Positions 26,227 through 34,086 of a stretch of 64,000 nt of DNA are shown piece by piece. A program made the translations under genes and the position numbers. Origin of the DNA: Pseudomonadota bacterium (GTDB lineage Bacteria > Pseudomonadota > Alphaproteobacteria > Rhodobacterales > Rhodobacteraceae); assembly GCA_038533575.1 (NCBI GenBank), contig JBCAYL010000001.1:772226-836225 (forward strand), written 5' to 3'. The notes under the pieces are model-generated. The model was given only the letters and a program-made list of their open reading frames with translations, made no database searches and was not told the DNA's origin. Numbering within the stretch: position 1 is the first letter of the stretch; each line of letters opens with the position of its first letter.

Positions 26227-28179
26227 TCATGCGCTGAGATCGAGGGGGATGGCGCTGCCCCGGACGCCCGGATGGGAACCACCGGTGAGGCTCTGATCGA
26301 GGGGGTCGATGATAAGGGCGATGCGTCCGTCGCCGAGGATCGTCGCGGCGGAGACGGAGCTTGCCGCGGAAAAACCTTCCTGCAGGCCCTTGATGACGAC
26401 CTGGCGCTGTTCATGGATCTCGTCGATTGCGAGGGCGGTGGGCGCGCGGCCCTCTCCGTCGATGATGAGGGCGATACGGTCGTGGAGGTCGGTCCTCCGG
26501 CCGTGGTAGCCGAGCGCCTCCCCGAGGTCGGAGAGCATGATCGGACGCCCCTGGTACCGCAGCATCCTGGCAGCGGGTGTCAGCTCGAGAATGTCTTCGC
26601 GGCGGATTGTGATCGTCTCGTGGATCGTGGACAGCGGCAGGACGAGCGTTTGATCGGCCACCGACACGACCATGGCATCCAGCACTGCGAGCGTCAGCGG
26701 CAGGGAAATCTCGAAGCGCGTGCCCGCGCCGGGCGTGCTGTCGACGGAGATGCGCCCGCCGAGCCCGAGCACTGCCGAACGCACCACATCCATCCCGACC
26801 CCTCGACCTGATAGGGACGACAGGCTCGCTGCCGTGGAGAACCCGGGCATGAAGAGCAGATGATCGAGCTCGGCATCGCTTGGCTCGGCGCCGGGCGTGA
26901 TCATCCCCTTTGCTTCGGCGCGATCCCGCACCTTGCCGCGATCGATCCCCGCGCCGTCGTCAGTGATTTCGAGGACGAGCTGACCCGACCTGTGAGAGGC
27001 GCGCAGCGTGATGACACCCCGTGCGGGCTTGCCTGCGCTCTTGCGCTCGCCCGGAGCTTCGATGGCGTGGTCCACCGCGTTGCGGATCATGTGCGTGAGC
27101 GGGTCGACCAAGCCTTCGATCACGGTCTTGTCGATTTCCGTCTCCTGGCCCTCGGTGACGAGTTCCACCTTCTTGCCGGAGGTCAGCGCCGCTTCGCGGC
27201 AGATTCGCGCCATGCGCTGAAAGAGCGGCTTGATGGGTTGCGCGCGGATTTGCATGACGCTGTCCTGCAGGTCCCGGGTGAGGCGCATGAGATCTTCAAG
27301 CCCGAGCATGTGATCCGAATTGCCGCGAACGCCGAGATCGGAGGCGGACCTTGTGAGCATCGCCTGGTTGATGACGAGCTCGCCGACGAGGTTCATGAGG
27401 CGGTCCACCCGCTCAAGGTCCACCCTGATCGTATGCCCCTTGGGCGATATGGGAGTTGGTCCCTCGGTTGACGCCTCCGCTGTGCGGGGCTCAGGCAGGC
27501 CGCGGAGCAGCTGGCCGGGGTCATGATGTGCAATCGCTTCGCGCACTTCATGGGCGGATAGCTCCGTCCTGAGTGTGAGGGTCCAGCCGAGTTTCGGTGT
27601 CTCCGGGGACCATTCCTCGAGCCTTGGGAGCGCGGAGAGATCCGGAGAGATGCTCAGGTCACCGAGGGCTCCAAGCTCTGTCAGCACCTGTTGAATGTCC
27701 TCATCCGTCCCCGGTGACAGCGAGAGGGTCAGCAGGTCCTGCTCAGTTGCATCGTCTTCAGCGTGACCATGATCATCATCTGATTTTAGTTGCTGGCCCG
27801 CGGCGCTGCGCCCCTCGGCCGCGACCGACACGAGCCGCGCAAGCCGGTCTGCGATCCGCTCAAGATCCCCGGCCTCCGTGGTCGAGGGCAGGCTCTTTTC
27901 GCTTCTGTGCCGCGACAGATGGGTTTCGAGCTCGTTCGCGGTATCCGTGAGGTCCGCCAATCCAAATGCAGCCGCGCCGCCCTTGATGGAATGAACCGCC
28001 CGGAACGCGGCGTCAAAGCCGTCTTGCGGTGCGTTCCCCGTGCGCAGCGCGTCCAACCCGTCCGTGATGACCTCGAGAAGCTCTTCGCACTCCTGAAAGA
28101 AGCCTCTCCGGATTTCCTCCATGGGATCGGGGGCAGGCAACACCTCTGGATCACCATGGATATCCTTGCCCGATGCCAC
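26227..28179 (-). CDS. cheA: Chemotaxis histidine kinase CheA
   Basis: 650-aa soluble kinase that phosphorylates CheY. Domain order is P1 Hpt with phospho-acceptor His63 in AVHSIKGGAAAFGL; an acidic linker and short P2-like segment (about 130-230); P3 dimerisation helices (IRVDLERVDRLMNLVGELVINQAML); P4 HATPase with N-box DPLTHMIRNAVDHAIE, G1 ITDDGAGIDRGKV and G2 LSGRGVGMDVV; and P5 CheW-like regulatory domain (QTLVLPLSTIHETITI). Length and residues indicate an active kinase. It follows cheY by 4 bp. Confidence 0.97.
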   Translation of the reverse strand: MASGKDIHGDPEVLPAPDPMEEIRRGFFQECEELLEVITDGLDALRTGNAPQDGFDAAFRAVHSIKGGAAAFGLADLTDTANELETHLSRHRSEKSLPSTTEAGDLERIADRLARLVSVAAEGRSAAGQQLKSDDDHGHAEDDATEQDLLTLSLSPGTDEDIQQVLTELGALGDLSISPDLSALPRLEEWSPETPKLGWTLTLRTELSAHEVREAIAHHDPGQLLRGLPEPRTAEASTEGPTPISPKGHTIRVDLERVDRLMNLVGELVINQAMLTRSASDLGVRGNSDHMLGLEDLMRLTRDLQDSVMQIRAQPIKPLFQRMARICREAALTSGKKVELVTEGQETEIDKTVIEGLVDPLTHMIRNAVDHAIEAPGERKSAGKPARGVITLRASHRSGQLVLEITDDGAGIDRGKVRDRAEAKGMITPGAEPSDAELDHLLFMPGFSTAASLSSLSGRGVGMDVVRSAVLGLGGRISVDSTPGAGTRFEISLPLTLAVLDAMVVSVADQTLVLPLSTIHETITIRREDILELTPAARMLRYQGRPIMLSDLGEALGYHGRRTDLHDRIALIIDGEGRAPTALAIDEIHEQRQVVIKGLQEGFSAASSVSAATILGDGRIALIIDPLDQSLTGGSHPGVRGSAIPLDLSA

Positions 28180-28183
28180 GCGC

Positions 28184-28549
28184 TCAGCCCGCGATCATCC
28201 GAAGGGCCCGCACGAGCTTCTCGGGATCAAAGGGCTTGACCACCCACCCCGTTGCGCCGGCCATCCGCGCGCGTGCCTTGAGCTCGGGCGCGGATTCCGT
28301 GGTCAGGACGAGGATCGGCGTCTTCTTGTGCCTGTCTTGCGCCCGGACAACGTCGATGAAGCCGAAGCCGTCGAGATTTGGCATGTTAATATCTGTGATG
28401 ATTGCATCCGGCTCCAGCCCTTCGAGGACTCGAAGACCGTGCACGCCGTCTTCGGCGAGATGCGTCTCGATGCCTGCCTCATCGAGCGTTGACCGGATCA
28501 TCGCCCGCATGGTGCGGCTGTCATCGACCGCGAGGATAGTGATCGTCAT
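28184..28549 (-). CDS. cheY: Chemotaxis response regulator CheY
   Basis: 121-aa stand-alone receiver domain. Acidic pocket Asp9-Asp10 (LAVDDSRTM), phospho-acceptor Asp53 (AIITDINMPNLDG), switch Thr in LVLTTES and the conserved Lys in WVVKPFD are all present. It is placed between the STAS gene (ATGA overlap at 28546-28549) and cheA (4 bp), so it is the natural CheA partner, signalling to the flagellar motor. Confidence 0.96.
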   Translation of the reverse strand: MTITILAVDDSRTMRAMIRSTLDEAGIETHLAEDGVHGLRVLEGLEPDAIITDINMPNLDGFGFIDVVRAQDRHKKTPILVLTTESAPELKARARMAGATGWVVKPFDPEKLVRALRMIAG

Positions 28550-28845
28550 GGAGTGGCCTCCGTCGCCGGGCTGCTGAGCGCGTCCGGGGGGACGCCGAAT
28601 TGCGCGAGGCTGGCCAGGAATGGCTCTGATGCCGCCTCGAGAACGAGGCTGTCACCACGATCTCGCTGCGTCTTCGTCAGGACGAGAAGAGCCTCGACGC
28701 CGCTGGCGCCCAAGCTCGTCACGCGCGAGGCTTCGAGCTTCACGGAGCAGGGGCCGCGACGCAGTTTTTCCATGATCGCGAGCAGCGATGCTGCCGTCGC
28801 GATTTCGGGCAGTCTGTCGATCAAAAGGGTTGGCCGGCTGGCCAT
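28546..28845 (-). CDS. STAS-domain protein of the che operon
   Basis: 99-aa anti-sigma-factor-antagonist-type STAS domain. The start at 28845 is chosen because a strong GGAGGAG lies 5-6 nt upstream; an ATG at 28869 would place that site inside the gene. The core helix-turn TSLGASGVEALLVLTKTQRDRG follows the STAS pattern, and the position usually phosphorylated in SpoIIAA-like proteins is read as S-L-G-A-S-G. STAS proteins head many alphaproteobacterial che operons, but their exact role there is unclear. It overlaps cheY by ATGA and is the first gene of the operon. Confidence 0.8.
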   Translation of the reverse strand: MASRPTLLIDRLPEIATAASLLAIMEKLRRGPCSVKLEASRVTSLGASGVEALLVLTKTQRDRGDSLVLEAASEPFLASLAQFGVPPDALSSPATEATP

Positions 28846-28900
28846 TCGGCTCCTCCTCCGCGGGCTCATTTGTGTCGCCCGAGGAGTAGGCCCGGCAGCC

Positions 28901-28915
28901 TTAATTAAGCGTTAC
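28901..28915. promoter_or_regulatory. Near-consensus CtrA-type box upstream of the che operon
   Basis: TTAA-TTAAGCG-TTAC, one base from TTAA-N7-TTAA, lies 55 bp upstream of the STAS start codon in the 103-bp gap between the che operon and glk. Its position fits a promoter-proximal activator site for STAS-cheY-cheA-cheW-cheR. Confidence 0.5.
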
Positions 28916-28948
28916 ACCCGACGGATTTTTGAGGCCGCAGCGCACCTC

Positions 28949-29926
28949 TCAACCGCCTGTGAGGGCGGTAATGTGGCTCGCGCACCCTGTGAGCGGCGCG
29001 AAGTCGTCTTCGACGACGGTTACGCCGAAATTTCCCATGAAGCCGGCAAAGCGCCCCTTGTCCCGGAAGGCCGCCTCAAAGCCAAAGCTCGCGTAGTAGG
29101 GCTTCATGGCCTTAGCCATGCCGCCCACGAGGTAAACGCCGCCAAACGGCAGGAAAATGAGGGAGAGGTTCCCCGCGACGGTGCCGAACAGCCGGACGAA
29201 GAGACGCGCTGCGTCTTCGGCCATCGGGTCCGAGCCGTCTTCCAGCGCGGACATGATGGCTTGCGAGCTCTTTTCCGCCGGTGAGTCTGCCTCCTTGGCA
29301 AGAAAGCCGTAGGCGCGTTCCAAGCCGCGTCCGGAGAGCAGGTCTTCCACGGCCGGGAAGCCGTGCGCCGTCTCGACGAACTTGCAGAGCTTGAGATCGG
29401 AATCGGTGCGGATGGGCAGGTTGGCGTGGCCGGCCTCGGCGGGCGGGACGTAGCGACCCGTTTCTGTCTCGAAGACGGCGGCCACGTTGAAGCCCGTCCC
29501 GATGTTGATGACGAGGCGTGCCGCGTTGGGCGATGCCTCGGGCTGCGGCAGGAGCTGGGTCAGGTTTGCGTCATCGATGTAGCCCAGCGCATGACCCGGT
29601 GCCTGAAGATCGTTGAGCACAGCGACGGTCTCTGCGCCCGTGGCGCGGCGGAGCATGTCCTTGTCGATCGTCCAGTTCAGGTTGGTCAGGCTGCCGACAC
29701 CGTCTCTCACCGGCCCGGCAATCGCCACGCAGCAGGCGGCTGTATCCACGCCGTCCTCGGCAGAGACGTACTCCTTGAGAATGCTCTCGAGCCCGGGATA
29801 CTTCGCGTTGGGGTATTTCCGGATCGTTTCCTTCATCACCCGCCGCCCGTCGGCCAAGGCCACGCGCGTGTTTGTGCCGCCGATATCGGCCACGAGGTTG
29901 AGCGTGTCGGGAGCGTGCTTTGTCAT
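28949..29926 (-). CDS. glk: Glucokinase
   Basis: 325-aa ATP-dependent glucokinase that converts cytoplasmic glucose to glucose-6-phosphate. The N-terminal phosphate-1 motif LVADIGGTNTRVAL is followed by CVAIAGPV, LTNLNWTID, the catalytic-Asp segment VAVLNDLQAPGHAL, NIGTGFNVA, and the sugar-site EAGHANLP; the late segment GGVYLVGGMA is the adenosine site. Its start overlaps the end of the GH1 gene by ATGA, so the aglR-bgl-glk genes form one transcript. It completes the path from glucosides to glycolysis or glycogen. Confidence 0.95.
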   Translation of the reverse strand: MTKHAPDTLNLVADIGGTNTRVALADGRRVMKETIRKYPNAKYPGLESILKEYVSAEDGVDTAACCVAIAGPVRDGVGSLTNLNWTIDKDMLRRATGAETVAVLNDLQAPGHALGYIDDANLTQLLPQPEASPNAARLVINIGTGFNVAAVFETETGRYVPPAEAGHANLPIRTDSDLKLCKFVETAHGFPAVEDLLSGRGLERAYGFLAKEADSPAEKSSQAIMSALEDGSDPMAEDAARLFVRLFGTVAGNLSLIFLPFGGVYLVGGMAKAMKPYYASFGFEAAFRDKGRFAGFMGNFGVTVVEDDFAPLTGCASHITALTGG

Positions 29927-31254
29927 GTGTCTGCCAGCCAGGATTTGAGCGCGTGATAGGAGCCCTTGGGCGTACGCTTCATGGTCTCGAAGTCAACATG
30001 CACCATGCCGAAACGCTTCTCGTAGCCGAACGCCCATTCGTAATTGTCCAAGAGAGACCAGTAGAAGAAGCCCTGCAAATTGACGCCTGCGGCGATGGCA
30101 TCCTGCATGGCGTCGAGATGCACGTCGATATAATGCTGCCGCTCCGGGTCATGGACGGCACCGTTTTCGACCTCGTCGCCCCAGGCCATGCCGTTCTCCG
30201 TGACGATGATGGGCAGATCGCCCACGTAGTCGGTCTTCAGGCGCTTGAGAAAACCGGCGAGACCGTCGGGATAGACCTCCCAGTCCATCTGGGTGCGTTC
30301 GAGGTCGCCGCGGGTGGACCAATACGCAGGCCACGGTTCGCCCGGCGCATCTTCGTGGAGCATGCGGGTGTAGTAGTTGATCCCGAGCCAATCTATCTTC
30401 TGGCTGATCTCGGGCAGATCCTCTTCCCATCCCTGCGGCATGTGAGGGGCGAGCACGTCGACCACGGGCTGGGGATAGCGGCCTTTCGTGATGGCCTCAA
30501 TGAACCACCGATTATAGATCGCGTCATGGCGCGCGGCGGCCGCGGCATCCGCTTGCCTTTCGGTCGCAGGGGCGGCGTGTTCGAAGTTCAGCACGATCCC
30601 GAGAGTGTCGAGGCCCATCTCCCGGAGGCGCGTCATCCCGGCCCCGTGCGCCTTCATCACGTGGTGCATCGCGCGCGCCGCGGAGCGTATGTCTCGGTGA
30701 CCCGGGGCATGACCGCCGAGGAAATGCCCGAGCCATGCCACGCACCAGGGCTCGTTGAGCGTGGCGATGCTCTTCGTACGGTCACCGATTTTGCCGGCGA
30801 TGACCTCCACGTAATCGGCAAACCACGCGGCGATGTCTGCGCTCGCCCATCCGCCGCGGTCCGACAGCGCGGCGGGCAGCTCCCAATGATAGAGCGTAAG
30901 ATGCGGCTCAAGCCCCCGCGCCAGAATGGCATCCGTGAGGCGGTCGTAGAAATCCAACCCCGTCGCATTCACGCGGCCCACGCCCTCGGGCATGACGCGC
31001 GCCCAGGATGCGGAGAAGCGATAGGCGTCAAACCCGCCATCTTTCAGGATGTCGAGGTCTTCCTCGTAGCGTGTGTAGTGGTCGCAGGCGACCGCACCGT
31101 CCTCGGCCCGCACGACATTTCCGGGAACGGCCGCCCAGGTGTCCCAATGCGTGGGACCCGCGTCGCCCTTGGCGTGGCCTTCGATCTGGTATGCGGCCGT
31201 GGCTGCGCCGAAGCGGAAGCCGTCGGGAAAGTCGGCGCGGGAGCGTTTCTTCAT
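29923..31254 (-). CDS. Beta-glucosidase, GH1
   Basis: 443-aa cytoplasmic retaining beta-glucosidase. The N-terminal signature FRFGAATAAYQIEG is typical of GH1. The acid/base is Glu168 in ATLNEPWCV and the nucleophile is Glu353 in VTENGMAWGD. NYYTRML and the aglycone-site FFYWSLLDNYEWAFGYEKRFG are also present. No secretion signal is visible, so it acts on imported cellobiose-type sugars or aryl glucosides. It starts 13 bp after aglR and overlaps glk by ATGA. Although the adjacent transporter is of the alpha-glucoside type, co-regulation with a beta-glucosidase is a recurrent arrangement in this group. Confidence 0.95.
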   Translation of the reverse strand: MKKRSRADFPDGFRFGAATAAYQIEGHAKGDAGPTHWDTWAAVPGNVVRAEDGAVACDHYTRYEEDLDILKDGGFDAYRFSASWARVMPEGVGRVNATGLDFYDRLTDAILARGLEPHLTLYHWELPAALSDRGGWASADIAAWFADYVEVIAGKIGDRTKSIATLNEPWCVAWLGHFLGGHAPGHRDIRSAARAMHHVMKAHGAGMTRLREMGLDTLGIVLNFEHAAPATERQADAAAAARHDAIYNRWFIEAITKGRYPQPVVDVLAPHMPQGWEEDLPEISQKIDWLGINYYTRMLHEDAPGEPWPAYWSTRGDLERTQMDWEVYPDGLAGFLKRLKTDYVGDLPIIVTENGMAWGDEVENGAVHDPERQHYIDVHLDAMQDAIAAGVNLQGFFYWSLLDNYEWAFGYEKRFGMVHVDFETMKRTPKGSYHALKSWLADT

Positions 31255-31267
31255 GTTCGGTGGATCC

Positions 31268-32293
31268 TCAGGTGGGGCAGGGGCCGGTGGAGCGGCCGTG
31301 GATCAGCGGCGCCTCCAGAAGGCGCGTGGGAAGCGTGTTGGCCGGAGCGCCGATTTGGTCAATCAGCATCTGGGCAGAGAGGCGGCCCGCATCGCGGACC
31401 GAGGAGCGGGTCGCGGTGAAGACCGGCACGTCCCCCCCATTGCGCAGGTAGCTCAGGTCATCATCGTGGGTGATGAGGGACACGTCACGCCCAAGGACAA
31501 GGCCCTGTTCCTCCACGGCGCGCCTAACGCCAAGCGCGATGATGAGGGAGGAGACGAGAAACGCCGTGGGCGGGTGATCCATCGCGAGCATCTCTTTTGC
31601 CGAGCTGTAGCCATATGTCTCCGTCATCTCGGCAGAGCGCAGCAGCGCAGGATCGGGCGCGAGGCCTGCCTTCGACAGTGCCCGTTCGAAGCCCGCCCGG
31701 CGGCGGCGCGCGAAGTCCATGCTCTCGAGCCCGTTCAAAAACGCGATGCGCCGATGGCCGAGGTCGAGGAGGAGTTCGGTCGCGCGGGCGAAGGCGGACG
31801 TATTGTTGACGTCGAGCCACGCGTAGGGGCGTGCTTCGTCGCTTGCCCGGCCATGGACAACGAAGGGAATCTCCAGATCGCTGAGGAGGCCGATCCTCGG
31901 ATCGCTCGTCTCCGGGGCATGGACGATCAAGCCGTCCACGGTGCCCTTGGCTTTCAGCTCCCGGTAGACACGCGGCTGATCCCCGTCCTCCACCATGGAA
32001 AGGAGCATGTCATAGCCGTGCTGCTTGTAGGTTTCGCCGGCTCCGGAAATGAAGTCGCCAAAGATCGGATTGACCATCTCGTGGCGCGTGGAGGTCGGGA
32101 TGACATGCCCCACCGCCATGGCGCGCCCGGTGGCGAGGCTCTTTGCGCGCGTGTTGGGGCGGTAATTGTGCTGCTCTGCGGCATGGGACACGCGCTGGCG
32201 CGTGGTCTCCGAAACCTCCGGATACCCGTTCAAAGCGCGACTCACAGTGGTTTGACTGAGGCCCAGATGCGCGGCCAACTCCTTCAGATTCAT
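31268..32293 (-). CDS. aglR: LacI-family repressor of the alpha-glucoside locus (AglR)
   Basis: 341-aa transcription factor. The N-terminal LacI HTH is MNLKELAAHLGLSQTTVSRALNGYPEVSETTR with the hinge helix RPNTRAKSLATGR; the rest is the periplasmic-binding-protein-like sensor domain. It heads the aglR-bgl-glk transcript and diverges from aglE-F-G-A-K. Two copies of a CAAAGCGCT-type palindrome lie at 32307-32320 (14 bp upstream of its own start) and at 32482-32495 (in front of aglE), fitting autoregulation and repression of the transporter. The effector is probably an imported alpha-glucoside; that is inference. Confidence 0.9.
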   Translation of the reverse strand: MNLKELAAHLGLSQTTVSRALNGYPEVSETTRQRVSHAAEQHNYRPNTRAKSLATGRAMAVGHVIPTSTRHEMVNPIFGDFISGAGETYKQHGYDMLLSMVEDGDQPRVYRELKAKGTVDGLIVHAPETSDPRIGLLSDLEIPFVVHGRASDEARPYAWLDVNNTSAFARATELLLDLGHRRIAFLNGLESMDFARRRRAGFERALSKAGLAPDPALLRSAEMTETYGYSSAKEMLAMDHPPTAFLVSSLIIALGVRRAVEEQGLVLGRDVSLITHDDDLSYLRNGGDVPVFTATRSSVRDAGRLSAQMLIDQIGAPANTLPTRLLEAPLIHGRSTGPCPT

Positions 32294-32306
32294 GAGCCTT
32301 TATCAC

Positions 32307-32320
32307 CCAAAGCGCTATCA
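32307..32320. promoter_or_regulatory. Imperfect AglR operator near the aglR start
   Basis: CCAAAGCGCTATCA matches 11 of 14 positions of the perfect palindrome at 32482-32495 and keeps the core AAAGCGCT. It lies 14 bp upstream of the aglR ATG, where bound repressor would block aglR transcription. Confidence 0.65.
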
Positions 32321-32443
32321 AGTCCCGGTGGAGCCTATGCGCAACTCACGCACGGCGTCAAAAGCTTGCGCCTGCACCATCTTGCTGCAATTGCAAAGAA
32401 AATCCGGCAAAGAGGGCTTCCTCTGTAGCCCCAGCAAACTTGA

Positions 32444-32472
32444 TTGACAGCCATCGGAGCCTGCGCGAGTGT
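32444..32472 (+). promoter_or_regulatory. Probable aglE promoter
   Basis: An exact -35 hexamer TTGACA (32444-32449) is followed after 17 nt by a poor -10 (GAGTGT, 32467-32472). The AglR-type palindrome at 32482-32495 would lie at the transcription start, a classical repressor position. The weak -10 makes the exact promoter uncertain. Confidence 0.45.
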
Positions 32473-32481
32473 CATGCGCAT

Positions 32482-32495
32482 CCAAAGCGCTTTGG
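32482..32495. promoter_or_regulatory. Perfect LacI-type operator in front of aglE
   Basis: CCAAAGCGCTTTGG is a perfect 14-bp palindrome with the central C-G characteristic of LacI-family operators. It is located 81 bp upstream of the aglE ATG and shares its core with the site beside aglR. Confidence 0.8.
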
Positions 32496-32575
32496 CGTGA
32501 CACGCTCACGCGCGCCGAGGTGCGGATGACCGCAACAGCGCTCCAAGAGGGGGCGCGACTGGGAGGAATAAAGAA

Positions 32576-33934
32576 ATGAAACATCTGCTTCTTGCAGGTT
32601 CCGCGACGCTTGCGCTCACGGCAGGCATGGCCACCGCTGGCGGCCACCTGACCTTTGCACCGGGCGAGGGTCCCTTCAGCTGGGACAGCTACAATGCCTG
32701 GGCCGAAAATGCGCCCGATCTGTCTGGTCAGACGGTGACCATCTCCGGCCCGTGGCTGAACCCCGAGGACGACTTCTTCCGCAACGCCCTGGCCTACTTC
32801 ATGGACGCCACCGGCGCGGAGGCGATCTACACGGGCTCCGACAGCTTTGAGCAGCAGATCGTGATCGATGCCGAAGCCGGGTCCGCCCCCAACGTGGCCG
32901 TTTTCCCGCAGCCGGGTCTCGCATCCGTGATGGCCGGCAACGGGCTTCTCTCACCGCTTCCGGGTGATTTTGCCGATTGGGTCGGCGAGAATTACGCCGC
33001 GGGGGAGAGCTGGGTCGATCTGGGCACCTACGCCGACGAGAACGGCGACGACCAGATGTACGGCTTCTTCTACAACGTGAACGTCAAGTCGCTCGTCTGG
33101 TACTCCCCGGAGAACTTCGAGGATGCAGGCTACGAAGTGCCGACAACCCTCGAGGGGCTGAAGGAGCTGACCGAGCAAATCGTCGCCGACGGCGAGACGC
33201 CCTGGTGCATCGGTCTGGGATCCGGCGCGGCCACCGGTTGGCCGGCGACCGACTGGGTCGAGGACATGATGCTCCGCACCGTCGAGCCCGCGGTCTATGA
33301 CCAGTGGGTCGCGAATGAGATCCCGTTCAACGATCCGCGCGTCATCAACGCCATCGAAGAGTTCGGCTATTTCGCCCGTGACGACGCCAAGGTGTCCGGC
33401 GGCGCGGACGCGGTCGCCACGACCGACTTCCGCGACAGCCCGCAGGGCCTCTTCGCATCGCCGCCGCAGTGCTACATGCACAAACAGGCGTCCTTCGTGC
33501 CGGCCTTCTTCCCGGACGGCACCGAGTTCGGCGTGGATACGAACTTCTTCTACTTCCCGTCCTACGAGAGCGAAGATCTCGGCAATCCGGTCCTCGGTGG
33601 TGGTACGCTCATGGCGATCACCAATCCCTCCGACGCGACCAACGAGCTCATGGAGTTCCTGAAGCTGCCGCTCGCCCACGAGGTGATGATGGCCCAGACG
33701 GGCTTCCTGACCCCGCATAACGGCGTGAACATCGAGGCTTACCTGAACGAGACCCAGCGCGGTCTTGGCCAGATCCTTCTCGATGCGACCACGTTCCGCT
33801 TCGACGGCTCCGACCTGATGCCGGGCGCCATTGGCGCGGGCACGTTCTGGACGGGCATGGTGGATTATGCCGGCGGTGCCTCCGCAGAAGAGGTGACGGC
33901 GGAAATCCAAGACTCCTGGGACGCCATCAAGTAA
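32576..33934 (+). CDS. aglE: Alpha-glucoside ABC transporter substrate-binding protein AglE
   Basis: 452-aa periplasmic solute-binding protein of the family-1 (carbohydrate) type. The Sec signal peptide MKHLLLAGSATLALTAGMATA is cleaved near residue 21. The two-lobe fold is indicated by VTISGPWLNPEDDF and, in lobe 2, LVWYSPENFEDAGYEVPTTLEGLKELTEQ, followed by YMHKQASFVPAFFP. A GGGAGGA ribosome-binding site lies ahead of the start. It is first in the aglE-F-G-A-K operon, and a 152-bp spacer containing four hairpins separates it from aglF, which fits the usual need for excess binding protein. It recognises trehalose, maltose or sucrose-type alpha-glucosides by family analogy. Confidence 0.92.
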   Translation: MKHLLLAGSATLALTAGMATAGGHLTFAPGEGPFSWDSYNAWAENAPDLSGQTVTISGPWLNPEDDFFRNALAYFMDATGAEAIYTGSDSFEQQIVIDAEAGSAPNVAVFPQPGLASVMAGNGLLSPLPGDFADWVGENYAAGESWVDLGTYADENGDDQMYGFFYNVNVKSLVWYSPENFEDAGYEVPTTLEGLKELTEQIVADGETPWCIGLGSGAATGWPATDWVEDMMLRTVEPAVYDQWVANEIPFNDPRVINAIEEFGYFARDDAKVSGGADAVATTDFRDSPQGLFASPPQCYMHKQASFVPAFFPDGTEFGVDTNFFYFPSYESEDLGNPVLGGGTLMAITNPSDATNELMEFLKLPLAHEVMMAQTGFLTPHNGVNIEAYLNETQRGLGQILLDATTFRFDGSDLMPGAIGAGTFWTGMVDYAGGASAEEVTAEIQDSWDAIK

Positions 33935-33940
33935 AACTGT

Positions 33941-34059
33941 TGAGGCGAGGCTTGGCCTCGCCTCACACCAATGGGTGGAGCCATCCTCCACCATGCCGGA
34001 ACCGATACGACGTCCGGCACATTGGTTTCAGAGACGGCCCTCGTTCGAATGAAGGGCCG
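33941..34059 (+). promoter_or_regulatory. Four consecutive stem-loops in the aglE-aglF spacer
   Basis: Perfect hairpins are TGAGGCGAGGC/GCCTCGCCTCA (33941-33951, 33955-33965; 3-nt loop), GGTGGAG/CTCCACC (33974-33980, 33986-33992), TGCCGGA/TCCGGCA (33994-34000, 34013-34019) and CGGCCCT/AGGGCCG (34035-34041, 34053-34059). The first is an excellent operon-internal attenuator or RNA-end protector; together they probably uncouple high aglE expression from the permease genes. Confidence 0.7.
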
Positions 34060-34086
34060 CTCACACCATAGCCAAGGGAGGGCACC

